A stretch of 11,856 bases of DNA from Paenibacillus sp. (GCA_029256665.1 JAQSXN010000054.1:1-11856); one strand, 5' to 3'. Positions 1 through 7,929 are shown, counted from the stretch's first letter. Numbers and translations: made by a program. The notes: generated by a model from the letters alone, not told the origin.

Positions 1-96
1 ATTTCGGTTTTCGATTTCTCGATATCTCATATATTCTATTGTGGTAATAAAAGTTCTCAGACAACGGATCAAGACGTTGACGCAAAGGAGCCTCAT

Positions 97-759
97 ATGA
101 CTATAACTTATAACGAACCTACTCTCTCCTTACTCCAGGGATTCGATCGCGCCGACTTCGACGTCTTTCGGCTGGAAGGTCTGGAGCAGCGGATGACCGG
201 CATTCAAACGCTTATCCAACCCAAGTTCCGCGCAATCGGCGATCGGTTCGCCGAGGAACTCTCGTTGCGCACGGGACGGGAGATGTTCCTCCATATCGCC
301 AAACACGCCAGAAGAACGGTCAACGCGCCCAAAGACACCTGGCTGTCGATCTGCGACAACAAACGCGGCTATAAAGCGCATCCCCATTTCCAGCTTGGAT
401 TGTTTGACGATCATCTGTTCATTTGGCTTGCCTTGATCTATGAGGTTCCTAACAAAAAATCAATAGCCGCGGCCTACTTGGATGGAATCGATGACGTGAT
501 CGACACCGTGCCAGCCGACTATAAGCTCTCGCTTGACCATATGAAAAAAGAAGCCGCGGACATCAGCTCGATGGATAAAGAAGCTTGGCGGACGGCGCTC
601 GTCCGTTTCCGCGACGTGCAGAAGGCCGAGCTGCTGATCGGGCGGCATGTGGCCGCGGATGATCCGCTGCTCCAAGATGGGGAAAGGCTGACGAATTACG
701 CGTTATCCACGTACGAGACGCTGCTGCCATTGTACGAGCTTGCCTGCTCCCGTTCCTAA
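97..759 (+). CDS. yktB: DUF1054 (UPF0637) family protein, YktB-like
   Basis: A 220-residue soluble protein with no signal peptide or membrane span. It resembles B. subtilis YktB (about 210 residues) over its length; I recognise the aromatic-rich core around residues 90-115 (HPHFQLGLFDDHLFIWLALI) and the C-terminal part in which a basic-acidic stretch precedes the closing Leu-rich helix. The family has known structures but no established biochemical role, so none is assigned. The ATG at 97 follows an AAGGAG Shine-Dalgarno site at 85-90 with 6 bases between, which fixes the start. No convincing promoter was found in the 96 bases upstream, which are AT-rich and hold no other gene. It is followed by a bidirectional terminator and converges with the RND exporter gene. 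In B. subtilis yktB lies close to speA; here they are about 4.7 kb apart with two exporters between them. Confidence 0.9.
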   Translation: MTITYNEPTLSLLQGFDRADFDVFRLEGLEQRMTGIQTLIQPKFRAIGDRFAEELSLRTGREMFLHIAKHARRTVNAPKDTWLSICDNKRGYKAHPHFQLGLFDDHLFIWLALIYEVPNKKSIAAAYLDGIDDVIDTVPADYKLSLDHMKKEAADISSMDKEAWRTALVRFRDVQKAELLIGRHVAADDPLLQDGERLTNYALSTYETLLPLYELACSRS

Positions 760-786
760 CTTTTAGCGAAGTACCAGCACATGGAA

Positions 787-828
787 AAGCCGGAGAAAAA
801 GCGATTCGCTCTTTTCTCCGGCTTCTTC
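787..828. terminator. Bidirectional intrinsic terminator between yktB-like gene and RND exporter gene
   Basis: A 13-bp perfect stem pairs 787-799 with 812-824, followed inward by a one-base bulge, four more pairs and a 3-base loop. On the + strand it is followed by a pyrimidine-rich stretch (CTTCTC). On the - strand it ends in CTTTTCC. It lies 27 bases after the yktB-like stop and 17 bases from the RND stop, so it probably ends both convergent transcripts. Confidence 0.85.
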
Positions 829-845
829 TCGTTCCGATCGACTTC

Positions 846-3800
846 TTAAAGTTCCGTGCCGACTGCCGCTTCCGATCTTGTCGATGCCGCGTTTGCCGCT
901 AAACGCTGCTTATGGGACTTGCGGAAGAACAACAACTCGTATACGCAAGGCACGATGATAAGCGTGAGAAGCGTAGCCGCGGCCAAGCCGCCGATGACGA
1001 CGATCGCAAGGCTCTGGGAGACGATGCTGCCGGACTCGTGCGAACCGAATACGAGAGGCAGCATCGCGCAGATCGTCGCGAGCGCCGTCATGATGATCGG
1101 CCGCATCCTGGTCGACGCCGCTTCGATCAGAGCATCCCGGATCGTCATCGTCTCTTCATTTTGCTTGACCCGGTCGATCAGCACGATCGCGTTCGTGACC
1201 ACGATGCCGATCAGCATGAGCGCTCCGAACATCGCCGTAAAGTCCGGCGTTACGCCTGAGACCAGCAATCCCGTCACCGCGCCGATCGCGGCGAGCGGCA
1301 AGGAAATCATGATCGCGAGCGGCGCTCTGAAGGTTTTGAAGGTCAATACCATGATGAGATACACCAGGCCGATCGAGATGAGCGCCGTCACGCCCAGGTC
1401 GGCAAAATCGCTGGATTGCTCCGCGGAAGCGCCGCCGACTGCTAGATCTACGCCATCCGTCAGATCGAGCGCGGCCGCTTCCTTCTTTATTTCTTCGCCG
1501 ACGACCGACAGCTTGGCCGGATCGACGCTTGCGGTTACGCGCAAGTACGGCTTGCCTTCTTTGTGGTAATACAAGGTCTGCTCTTCGCTTCGTGTCAACT
1601 CGGCTACCGTCGAGATCGGCACGGCGCCCGCCTCCGTCATGACGGTAAGGGATTCAAGCTCGCCAACCGTCGAAGGATCGACGACTGGCTGCAGCCAGAC
1701 CGGCGTTTCTCCTTCCGCCATGCGCAACGAACCGACCGGCAGAGGATTCAAGGCGAGCTGCAACTGTCCCGCGATTTCGGCGCCGCGGGCAAGCTCCGGA
1801 TTCACCCTGAAGGAGTACACCGGCTTCAGCTCCTCTTGGCTGCTCTCCACCTTCAACACGCCCTCGATGTCCGACAACGAACTTTCAAGCTCGCCAGCCG
1901 CCTCCGCGAGCTTGGCTTCCTCGCCCGTAACATCGACGAATACGGTCGTGGAGCCGCCGCCCATCATCAAGTCCGTGGCGTTCGCCAGCAATTCCGCGCC
2001 CGGATACACCGATGCTTGCGCTCGCAGTTCTTGCAGCATGATCTCCGCATCCGCGCCTTCTTTCAAGTCTACTAGGTACGATACTAGCGTCGGCGACGAT
2101 ACGGCGCCGTACTTGGCGTCGTCCGAACTGTTGCCGATGGTCATCATCGTCCACTCCACGCTGCCGTGCTCCACGAGATACTGCTCCAGCTTCGTGCCGC
2201 CCTCCAGTACTTCGTTGCTTGGCGTGTCGCTCGGATATTGAAGCGATACGCTCAGATTCTCAGCGCTGGAGGAGTCGAGCGCGGCTTTGGGCAACGTCGC
2301 GTATGCGCCGACCGAACCGACCAGCAGTACGACGGAAGCCGTAAGCGCGATCCACTTGCGACGAAGATTCCATGACAGAAACTTTGCGAACCGCGGTGCT
2401 CCCGCATGCTCCTTCTCCTTCGTCCCCTTCAGCAGCCATGCGCTAAGCAGCGGAACAACCGTCAGCGCGACGAGCAGCGAGGCCAGCAGCGAATACGTCA
2501 CCGTAAGCGCGAACGGCAGCAGAAACGCCTGCAGCGAGCCGCGAAGCAGACCCATCGGCAAGAAAACGGCTACCGTCACGATCGTGGACGACGTGATGGC
2601 CGAAGCGACCTCCTTGGTCGCGTCCGTAATGAGCGACACGGAGAACGATTCTTTCTGCAGCCTGCGGTAGATGTTCTCGATGACGACGATGCTGTCGTCC
2701 ACGAGTCTGCCGACGGCGACCGCAACGCCTCCGAGCGTAATAATGTTCAGCGTGACGCCGGACAACTGCAGCAGATATAACGTGATGCCGAGCGAAAGCG
2801 GAATCGAGACGATCGTCACGATCGTCGCCCTGAAATTCCGCATGAACAGCAAAATGACGACGGTAGCGAACAAGGCGCCGAGCAAAACTTCCCGCAGCAT
2901 GCTGTTCACGGATTGTTCGACCGACTCCGCGCTGCTCAGCAGCACCGATGCCTCAATGCCTTCTTGATTGCCGCCGATCGCATCGATGGTTTCTTCGATG
3001 CGCTTGCCTACTGTTACGGCATTGGCATCCGCAGCCTTCGAAACGGTAAGCATGACCGCGTCTTGGCCATTCATGCGGCTGACGTTTTCCTTTTCGTTCG
3101 CAAGCGTCACTTCCGCCACGTCGCCAAGCGCAACCCCGGTCGCGACCGGAAGCTTCGTCAGCGTATCCAGCGTCGAGATCTCTTCCACGACGTTTAGGCT
3201 AACGGCTTGGCCGTCAATGCCGCGTTCGCCGATCGACGTATGGACGCCCCTGTTCTGAAGCACGCCCATCAGCGACTGAATCGGAATGCCGGCTTCGCCA
3301 AGCTTGCCCGCATCCGGCTTAATATGGATGACCGCCTTGGCGCCGCCGGAGACGGAGATTTGGCCGGTGCCTTCGATGCCTTGAATCTCGTTCTTCACTT
3401 CGGCGAGCTTCTCTTCCCGCTCCTGCTCGCTGACGTTGTCTTCGAACGTGAGCGTGACCCAAGAAATCGGAATCATCGACGTATGGAATTGCACGACGAA
3501 AGGACGCATCACGTTTTCGGGCAGCGGCACGGCAGCTATGGATCGCTCCACCTCCGCTTTCGCCTCCTTCATATCGACGGAAGAATCGAAGTTCAAACTT
3601 ATCTGCGAATATCCTTCGCCGGAAGTCGAGAAAATCGAAGTTTTGCCTTTCGTATACATGACCGCTTCTTCCAGAGGCTCCGTCACGCTCTCCTCCATCG
3701 ACTTCGCGCTGACGCCTTGTCCGATGGATGTAATCATCACTTGCGGATTATCCGCCGCGGGCAAAAACTCCATCGGCAACCGGAAATAACTGATGATTCC

Positions 3801-3884
3801 CATGGCGAGCGCCATAACGACCAATAACCCTACGGCCGCCTTGTTGCGGAATGACCAACCTGTCATTCTGTTCATACGTTCCAA
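846..3884 (-). CDS. RND-family efflux transporter permease (HAE1-like, SwrC/YerP type)
   Basis: A 1012-residue inner-membrane exporter of the resistance-nodulation-division superfamily, close to the usual family length. The layout is canonical: first span at about 14-32, a large external loop at 33-330, six spans at about 332-530, a second external loop at 531-828, and five spans from 829 to about 987, 12 in all. The fourth span carries the Asp-Asp pair of the proton relay (GRLVDDSIVVIENIYR; D396, D397). The tenth span has VTNAIVLID where AcrB has its lysine. In Firmicutes such pumps work without an outer-membrane channel; B. subtilis SwrC exports surfactin and gives lipopeptide resistance, but the substrate here cannot be read from sequence. 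The start is uncertain: TTG at 3884 lies 4 bases after AAGGAG, while ATG at 3875 lies 13 bases after it and gives the family-typical opening MNRMTGWSFRNKAAV. No membrane-fusion partner or regulator gene is adjacent. Confidence 0.95.
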   Translation of the reverse strand: MERMNRMTGWSFRNKAAVGLLVVMALAMGIISYFRLPMEFLPAADNPQVMITSIGQGVSAKSMEESVTEPLEEAVMYTKGKTSIFSTSGEGYSQISLNFDSSVDMKEAKAEVERSIAAVPLPENVMRPFVVQFHTSMIPISWVTLTFEDNVSEQEREEKLAEVKNEIQGIEGTGQISVSGGAKAVIHIKPDAGKLGEAGIPIQSLMGVLQNRGVHTSIGERGIDGQAVSLNVVEEISTLDTLTKLPVATGVALGDVAEVTLANEKENVSRMNGQDAVMLTVSKAADANAVTVGKRIEETIDAIGGNQEGIEASVLLSSAESVEQSVNSMLREVLLGALFATVVILLFMRNFRATIVTIVSIPLSLGITLYLLQLSGVTLNIITLGGVAVAVGRLVDDSIVVIENIYRRLQKESFSVSLITDATKEVASAITSSTIVTVAVFLPMGLLRGSLQAFLLPFALTVTYSLLASLLVALTVVPLLSAWLLKGTKEKEHAGAPRFAKFLSWNLRRKWIALTASVVLLVGSVGAYATLPKAALDSSSAENLSVSLQYPSDTPSNEVLEGGTKLEQYLVEHGSVEWTMMTIGNSSDDAKYGAVSSPTLVSYLVDLKEGADAEIMLQELRAQASVYPGAELLANATDLMMGGGSTTVFVDVTGEEAKLAEAAGELESSLSDIEGVLKVESSQEELKPVYSFRVNPELARGAEIAGQLQLALNPLPVGSLRMAEGETPVWLQPVVDPSTVGELESLTVMTEAGAVPISTVAELTRSEEQTLYYHKEGKPYLRVTASVDPAKLSVVGEEIKKEAAALDLTDGVDLAVGGASAEQSSDFADLGVTALISIGLVYLIMVLTFKTFRAPLAIMISLPLAAIGAVTGLLVSGVTPDFTAMFGALMLIGIVVTNAIVLIDRVKQNEETMTIRDALIEAASTRMRPIIMTALATICAMLPLVFGSHESGSIVSQSLAIVVIGGLAAATLLTLIIVPCVYELLFFRKSHKQRLAANAASTRSEAAVGTEL

Positions 3885-3959
3885 CCTGCTCCTTCTCCGC
3901 TATTCGGATCTATTTGTTTGTCATTATTCATCATAAGAGGTTTTAAAAGGCGCCAGAAA

Positions 3960-3971
3960 CGTCTGCAGACG
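3960..3971. promoter_or_regulatory. 12-bp perfect palindrome upstream of RND gene, possible operator
   Basis: CGTCTGCAGACG is a perfect 12-bp palindrome about 75 bases upstream of the RND start, with imperfect A/T pairing continuing outside it (AAA to the left, TTTT to the right). It lies in the 216-base gap between the RND and MFS genes, where the RND promoter must be unless the pump is read from the MFS gene. Exporters of this type are often controlled by TetR or MarR repressors binding such sites, but no repressor gene is in the window. An operator role is inference; a chance palindrome is possible. I found no strong -35/-10 pair in this gap. Confidence 0.3.
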
Positions 3972-4038
3972 GTTTTGCATCCACGTCGAAAGGCGGAGGG
4001 CTGCCGAGACTAAGGTCGGAGTTGGAAATAAATAAACG

Positions 4039-4074
4039 AAAAAAGGAGCTCCCCTCACCTAAAGGGAACTCCTT
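4039..4074 (-). terminator. Intrinsic terminator of the MFS exporter gene
   Basis: Read on the - strand, an 11-bp stem (4064-4074 with 4043-4053, one G-T wobble) closes a 10-base loop and is followed directly by a run of six T. It lies 27 bases after the MFS stop codon. It should separate the MFS transcript from the RND gene downstream on the same strand. Confidence 0.9.
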
Positions 4075-4100
4075 GCCTATCGACGGTCTTTGGGTAAAGC

Positions 4101-5291
4101 CTAGCTCGCGGACGAAGCGCTGGCGGACTGTTCCTTGTCGTCGAGCCTACGGAAGCGGAACACGAACACGAGCGCGGCAACGCACAGGATGCCTCCGATC
4201 AAATACGGCAATCCTTCGCTCATCGTAAACAGCAGCGCGCCGAGCAGCGGGCCGGCGATGCGTCCAAGGCTGTCCATCGAGGAGCTGAGGCCGGAGGCTA
4301 CGCCTTGTCCCACCTTCGTCTTCTGCGTAATGAGCGACGTGACGCAGGGGCGGATCAAGGCATTGCCGACGCCGAACACCGCAAGGGACAGAATGGCCCA
4401 AGCCAGCGAATGCGCGAACAATAGCAGGAAAAAGCCCGCCGCCGAGATTAGGAGACCGATTACGATATATTTCGGTTCTTCGCCTTTCTTGATTCTGCGT
4501 CTGACGACGCCTCCTTGCACGAGAGCCCCGACGATGCCGCAGACGAAGAACAGCAGTCCGACTTCAAGCGGCGTCACGTCGAAACGGCTCATGCCGAAAA
4601 ATTGCAGCGTCGCCTCCATTCCCGCGAGGGTAAAGGTTACGAAAAACGCGAGCACGTACAAATGCTTCAACGGCCCTTGGAACGCGGTCCAACGGGAAGC
4701 GCGTTTCTCCGCCGGTTTACTCCGCTGCTCCGGCGACAAGGATTCGTTAAGCTTCAGCAACGCGAGAACGAATGTGACCAGGGCCAGCGCAGCGGCCGCG
4801 AAAAACGGCGTCTCTAGCGAAACGACGCTAAGCAGACCCCCGAAGCCCGGTCCGATCGTGAACCCGAGTCCGATGGACATGCCTACGAGGCCCATGCCTT
4901 TCGTGCGATGCTCGGGTGGCGTAATATCCGCCACGTACGCGACGATGACGGATGCCACGGCCCCGGAGAACAATCCTCCGATCGCCCGGGAAGCATACAT
5001 TAGAGCGAGATTGCCCGATGCCAGGCCGAACAATAAGAAGCTGGCCGCGAAGCCGACGAGTCCGATCAAAATAATCGGACGGCGCCCGATGCGATCCGAC
5101 CAATTGCCCCAGATCGGCGATAACAAGAAGGATACCGCCGAATATAGCGCCAGCATCCAGCCCGTATGCAGCTCCGCTCCTTCTGGATCGGCGGCTTGTA
5201 TAATTTCCGGCATAACCGGGATGATAATGCCGAAGCCGATAAAAGTAATCATCAAGATAGCCATTACAATGAGCAAACGTTTATCTTTCAT
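4101..5291 (-). CDS. MFS drug-type efflux transporter (DHA1 family, 12 spans)
   Basis: A 396-residue integral membrane protein of the major facilitator superfamily with about 12 hydrophobic segments in two halves of six, joined by a basic, Pro/Glu-containing loop near residues 182-205. Drug:H+ antiporter signatures are present: the first span carries GFGIIIPVMP (19-28), motif A is GNWSDRIGRRP (62-72) between spans 2 and 3, and motif C in span 5 is GLGFTIGPGFGG (141-152). Family members (NorA, Bmr, Blt, TetA types) export drugs, dyes or polyamines by proton antiport; the substrate here is unknown. The start is the ATG at 5291 with GGAGGG 9 bases upstream; the frame stays open 27 codons further but without a ribosome site. 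It is divergent from the arginine decarboxylase gene, which makes agmatine or polyamine export a reasonable but untested idea. Confidence 0.93.
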   Translation of the reverse strand: MKDKRLLIVMAILMITFIGFGIIIPVMPEIIQAADPEGAELHTGWMLALYSAVSFLLSPIWGNWSDRIGRRPIILIGLVGFAASFLLFGLASGNLALMYASRAIGGLFSGAVASVIVAYVADITPPEHRTKGMGLVGMSIGLGFTIGPGFGGLLSVVSLETPFFAAAALALVTFVLALLKLNESLSPEQRSKPAEKRASRWTAFQGPLKHLYVLAFFVTFTLAGMEATLQFFGMSRFDVTPLEVGLLFFVCGIVGALVQGGVVRRRIKKGEEPKYIVIGLLISAAGFFLLLFAHSLAWAILSLAVFGVGNALIRPCVTSLITQKTKVGQGVASGLSSSMDSLGRIAGPLLGALLFTMSEGLPYLIGGILCVAALVFVFRFRRLDDKEQSASASSAS

Positions 5292-5409
5292 GCTGTTAAT
5301 CCCTCCACTAAAGCTATCGTACCATATCAACGAACATCGCAAGTATGAACAATTTTGTAACAAATGCGGCAATCCCGCGCCGGGAGCGAGAAATCGCGAT
5401 ATTCTTTGC

Positions 5410-5437
5410 TTGCAAAACCCCTTGATTTTGTTATACT
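5410..5437 (+). promoter_or_regulatory. Sigma-A type promoter of speA
   Basis: TTGCAA (5410-5415) and TATACT (5432-5437) are separated by 16 bases in an AT-rich stretch, 42 bases upstream of the speA ATG. This is a good vegetative promoter match. It lies in the 187-base divergent gap between speA and the MFS gene. The same gap has an imperfect inverted repeat (TTTGT-A-ACAAA) near 5354-5364 and no strong MFS promoter that I could single out. Confidence 0.8.
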
Positions 5438-5478
5438 CTATTTTGTTTGTACATCAGATGAAAGGCAGGGATACTGCG

Positions 5479-6948
5479 ATGGATCATAATAAAACCCCGC
5501 TCTTCACTGCGCTCCGCGAGCACGCGGCGCAAAATCCCGTTCAATTCCATATCCCGGGACACAAAAAAGGCGCGGGCAGCGATTCCGAATTTCGCGAATT
5601 TATCGGCGACAACGCTTTGTCGATCGATCTCATCAATATAGCTCCGCTCGACGATCTGCATCAGCCTATGGGCGTCATCGAAGAGGCGCAGAAGCTGGCA
5701 GCGGACGCCTTTGGCTCCGACTACACATATTTCTCCGTGCAAGGCACGAGCGGCGCGATCATCACGATGATCATGTCGGTGTGCGCGCCTGGAGACAAGA
5801 TTATCGTCCCACGCAACGTGCATAAGTCGATTATGGCCGCGATTATATTCGCGGGCGCAAGACCCGTATTTATTTCCCCGGCGCGCGACGGCAACCTCGG
5901 CATCGATCACGGCATAACGACCCGCTCCGTCAAGCGGGCGCTGGAGCGGCATCCGGACGCGAAAGCCGTGCTCGTCATCAATCCGACGTACTTCGGCATC
6001 TGCGCGAACTTAAAAGAAATCGTCGATCTCGTACATAGCTACGATATCCCCGTGCTGGTGGACGAAGCGCATGGCGTCTTGATCCACTTCCACGACAAGC
6101 TGCCGATGTCGGCCATGCAAGCAGGCGCCGATATGGCGGCGACCAGCGTCCACAAGCTGGGCGGCTCCATGACGCAAAGCTCCGTGCTGAACATCCGCAA
6201 GGGACGAGTGAACCCGCACCGCGTCCAGACGATCATCAGCATGCTGACGACAACTTCGACGTCCTATATTTTGCTGGCATCGCTGGATACGTCGCGCCGC
6301 AATTTGGCGCTTAACGGCCAAGCGATCGCCGAACGAGCGATCGCGCTCGCGCAGGATGCCCGCAAACAAATTAACAAAATCCCGGGCTTGTATTGCTTCG
6401 GCGAGGAAATACTCGGAGGAGAAGCCGCCTACGATTACGATCCTACCAAAGTAACGATCCACGTTCGCCATCTCGGCGTTACGGGATACGACGTCGAGAA
6501 TTGGCTGCGCGAACATTACAATCTAGAAATCGAGCTTAGCGATATGTATAACATTCTTTGCCTAGTTACGCCGGGAGATACCTCGGAGACGGTCGCGAAG
6601 TTGATTGAATCGCTCCGCGGACTGTCGGAAACGTTCCATGAAGGGGCCGAGGCCAGAGAACTGGTCGTCAAGATACCGGAAATTCCGCAGCTGTCTCTAA
6701 CGCCTCGCGACGCGTTTTATGCCGAGACCGAAGTGATCCCGTTCAAGGAATCGGCCGGACGCATCATCGCCGAATTTATTTACGTCTATCCGCCGGGCAT
6801 CCCGATCCTGCTTCCCGGAGAAGTCATCTCGCAGGCGAACATCGACTATATCGTCGATCATGTCGAGGTCGGCCTTCCCGTCAAAGGTCCCGAGGATCGC
6901 AGCATCCAATACGTTAAAGTCATCGTCGAGGAAACGGCGATCTCCTAA
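5479..6948 (+). CDS. speA: Arginine decarboxylase, PLP-dependent (Orn/Lys/Arg decarboxylase family)
   Basis: A 489-residue cytoplasmic enzyme that closely resembles B. subtilis SpeA (490 residues) along its whole length. It decarboxylates arginine to agmatine, the first step of polyamine synthesis. The N-terminal FHIPGHKKG (23-31) is the family signature. The large fold-type I domain has DEAHG at 195-199, whose Asp195 should contact the PLP ring nitrogen, and TSVHKLGGS at 222-230, where Lys226 should form the Schiff base. The C-terminal domain keeps TPRDAFYA (408-415) and YPPGIPIL (437-444). The ATG at 5479 is preferred over an in-frame ATG at 5458 because AGGCAGGG ends 8 bases before it. The frame is open far upstream, antisense to the MFS gene, but that part is not coding. 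Nearby genes for agmatinase (speB) or spermidine synthase (speE) are absent, so the rest of the pathway must be elsewhere. Confidence 0.95.
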   Translation: MDHNKTPLFTALREHAAQNPVQFHIPGHKKGAGSDSEFREFIGDNALSIDLINIAPLDDLHQPMGVIEEAQKLAADAFGSDYTYFSVQGTSGAIITMIMSVCAPGDKIIVPRNVHKSIMAAIIFAGARPVFISPARDGNLGIDHGITTRSVKRALERHPDAKAVLVINPTYFGICANLKEIVDLVHSYDIPVLVDEAHGVLIHFHDKLPMSAMQAGADMAATSVHKLGGSMTQSSVLNIRKGRVNPHRVQTIISMLTTTSTSYILLASLDTSRRNLALNGQAIAERAIALAQDARKQINKIPGLYCFGEEILGGEAAYDYDPTKVTIHVRHLGVTGYDVENWLREHYNLEIELSDMYNILCLVTPGDTSETVAKLIESLRGLSETFHEGAEARELVVKIPEIPQLSLTPRDAFYAETEVIPFKESAGRIIAEFIYVYPPGIPILLPGEVISQANIDYIVDHVEVGLPVKGPEDRSIQYVKVIVEETAIS

Positions 6949-6962
6949 CGGCCGCATCCTTA

Positions 6963-6991
6963 TTGTAAAGGTTTCCAGCCCATGCTAAGAT
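6963..6991 (+). promoter_or_regulatory. Probable promoter of the DUF1885-like gene
   Basis: TTGTAA (6963-6968) and TAAGAT (6986-6991) are 17 bases apart in the 64-base gap after speA. This would allow independent transcription. No terminator is visible after speA, so read-through from speA is also likely. Confidence 0.55.
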
Positions 6992-7012
6992 GGCCTTAAG
7001 AGGTGATTGTAG

Positions 7013-7429
7013 ATGAGTCAGAGTGCTTACATCAAGTTTGTGGAAGGCTCTACATCTCAAGACATAACGCTTCAAGAGATTAAGGACGTCCTGCTCCGGT
7101 ATAGGAGCCAGACCGCCCTGACAGGCGAACAATTGGGCTGGGACTATGCAAGCGCGGCTTTCCCCTACACGATGGAAACGGCGGGCGACGATCGCTGGTT
7201 CTACCTCAAGGGAACGGGCAGTCCGTACAAGCACATCATTGTGGGACCATCGGTCGCCACGAGCGTATCGGGCGACAGCGTCAACTGCATCCAGGTGGTC
7301 TTGCCGGACGAGTCGACGCATGGCGACAAATCAAAGGGCAACGAATTATGCAAGTATATGGCCAAGCAGCTGAGGGCCGAGCTCACGATGTTTAACGGTC
7401 GTACGGTCTATTACAATCCACGCAAATGA
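7013..7429 (+). CDS. Small conserved protein, probably DUF1885 family
   Basis: A 138-residue soluble protein with no signal peptide, membrane span or catalytic motif that I can name. Its opening (MSQSAYIKFVEGS) and the later pattern of short strands (WFYLKGTGSPYKHIIVGPS at about 62-80, NCIQVVLPDESTHGDKSKGNE at about 91-111) recall the DUF1885 family of Bacillales, which has a structure but no known function. The match is from memory and is moderate. The start ATG at 7013 has an excellent ribosome site, AGAGGTGAT, ending 5 bases before it. The gene follows speA by 64 bases with a likely promoter of its own and ends at a long hairpin, so it may be read both alone and with speA. A link to polyamine metabolism would be guesswork. 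Confidence 0.8.
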   Translation: MSQSAYIKFVEGSTSQDITLQEIKDVLLRYRSQTALTGEQLGWDYASAAFPYTMETAGDDRWFYLKGTGSPYKHIIVGPSVATSVSGDSVNCIQVVLPDESTHGDKSKGNELCKYMAKQLRAELTMFNGRTVYYNPRK

Positions 7430-7432
7430 ATA

Positions 7433-7494
7433 ACGAAAGACGAGCGGGCTGCGCGGCCAGGTTAATAAACCCGGCCGCGCAGCCCGCTCTTCGT
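7433..7494. terminator. Very long GC-rich hairpin between convergent genes
   Basis: A 17-bp perfect stem pairs 7442-7458 with 7473-7489. Inside it, after one mismatch, GGTT (7460-7463) pairs with AACC (7468-7471) around a 4-base loop. Outside it, ACGAA (7433-7437) can pair with TTCGT (7490-7494). The T tract is poor on both strands, which is unusual for an intrinsic terminator, but its place between the convergent 7429 and 7506 stops supports a bidirectional terminator. Confidence 0.75.
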
Positions 7495-7505
7495 AACGCC
7501 TTATA

Positions 7506-7814
7506 TTATTGCTCTTCGTTCTCCGTACGCGCGATCTCTTCGTAAATCGCCGTAACGCGCTCCCACTCCGCATCGTCGTCGATGCCGACCAGATAAGCTT
7601 CGTCGTTTTCTTCCTCGATGCGGAAGATCACGCCGTCAAGCTCCGGATCTTGACGATCCAGCAATACCGCGTAAGCGTTGTTCTCGGATTCGAACGTATA
7701 TACCATAACCATCTCGCGTTCTTCGCCTTCGTCGTTGGTCACGATGAACACGTGTTCTTCGTGTTCGTGATCCTCTCCGCAGCCGCAATCCGGTCCGTGT
7801 TGATGTTCGCTCAT
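7506..7814 (-). CDS. DUF1292 family protein with His/Cys-rich N-terminal tail
   Basis: A 102-residue very acidic cytoplasmic protein. Residues about 21-98 match the DUF1292 pattern of Firmicutes (YrzB-like): a short strand with an acidic turn (VFIVTNDEGEE), YTFESENNAYAVLL, then VIFRIEEEND and a terminal DDDAEWERVTAIYEEI helix. The function of the family is unknown. The first 21 residues are unusual: H4, H6, C10, C12, H16, H18 and H21 form a cluster that could bind a metal ion, which I do not recall from YrzB. The start ATG at 7814 has a GGGG-containing site 8-11 bases upstream, which is weak. It is isolated: YrzB normally lies with the Holliday-junction resolvase gene yrrK, absent here, so this may be a paralogue. 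Confidence 0.87.
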   Translation of the reverse strand: MSEHQHGPDCGCGEDHEHEEHVFIVTNDEGEEREMVMVYTFESENNAYAVLLDRQDPELDGVIFRIEEENDEAYLVGIDDDAEWERVTAIYEEIARTENEEQ

Positions 7815-7886
7815 TTCAGTTACCCCACTTCCGTTAATTAATCATACCTGCACATCGTAACATGACATGACGCCGCGGGTCAAACG

Positions 7887-7915
7887 AAAGAAGCCCCTTC
7901 GCAAAGGGGCTTTTT
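7887..7915. terminator. Intrinsic terminator after the stalk-domain gene
   Basis: AAGCCCCTT (7891-7899) pairs with AAGGGGCTT (7904-7912) around a CGCA loop. On + it is followed by a run of T. On - it is followed by CTTTCGTTTG. It lies 15 bases beyond the stop of the minus-strand stalk-domain gene and so should end that transcript before the DUF1292 gene. Confidence 0.85.
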
Positions 7916-7929
7916 CATCCTTAACCCGA

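Noticed and set aside
856..3827. Several long plus-strand open frames opposite the RND gene
   Set aside because: They are shadows of a GC-rich coding gene: Arg/Ser/His-rich composition, no ribosome sites, and no recognisable domains.
4135..5478. The reading frame of speA stays open for about 1.3 kb upstream, which could suggest a fused longer protein
   Set aside because: This stretch is exactly antisense to the MFS gene. The protein has low-complexity, shadow-like composition, while a promoter, ribosome site and family-typical N-terminus all place the start at 5479.
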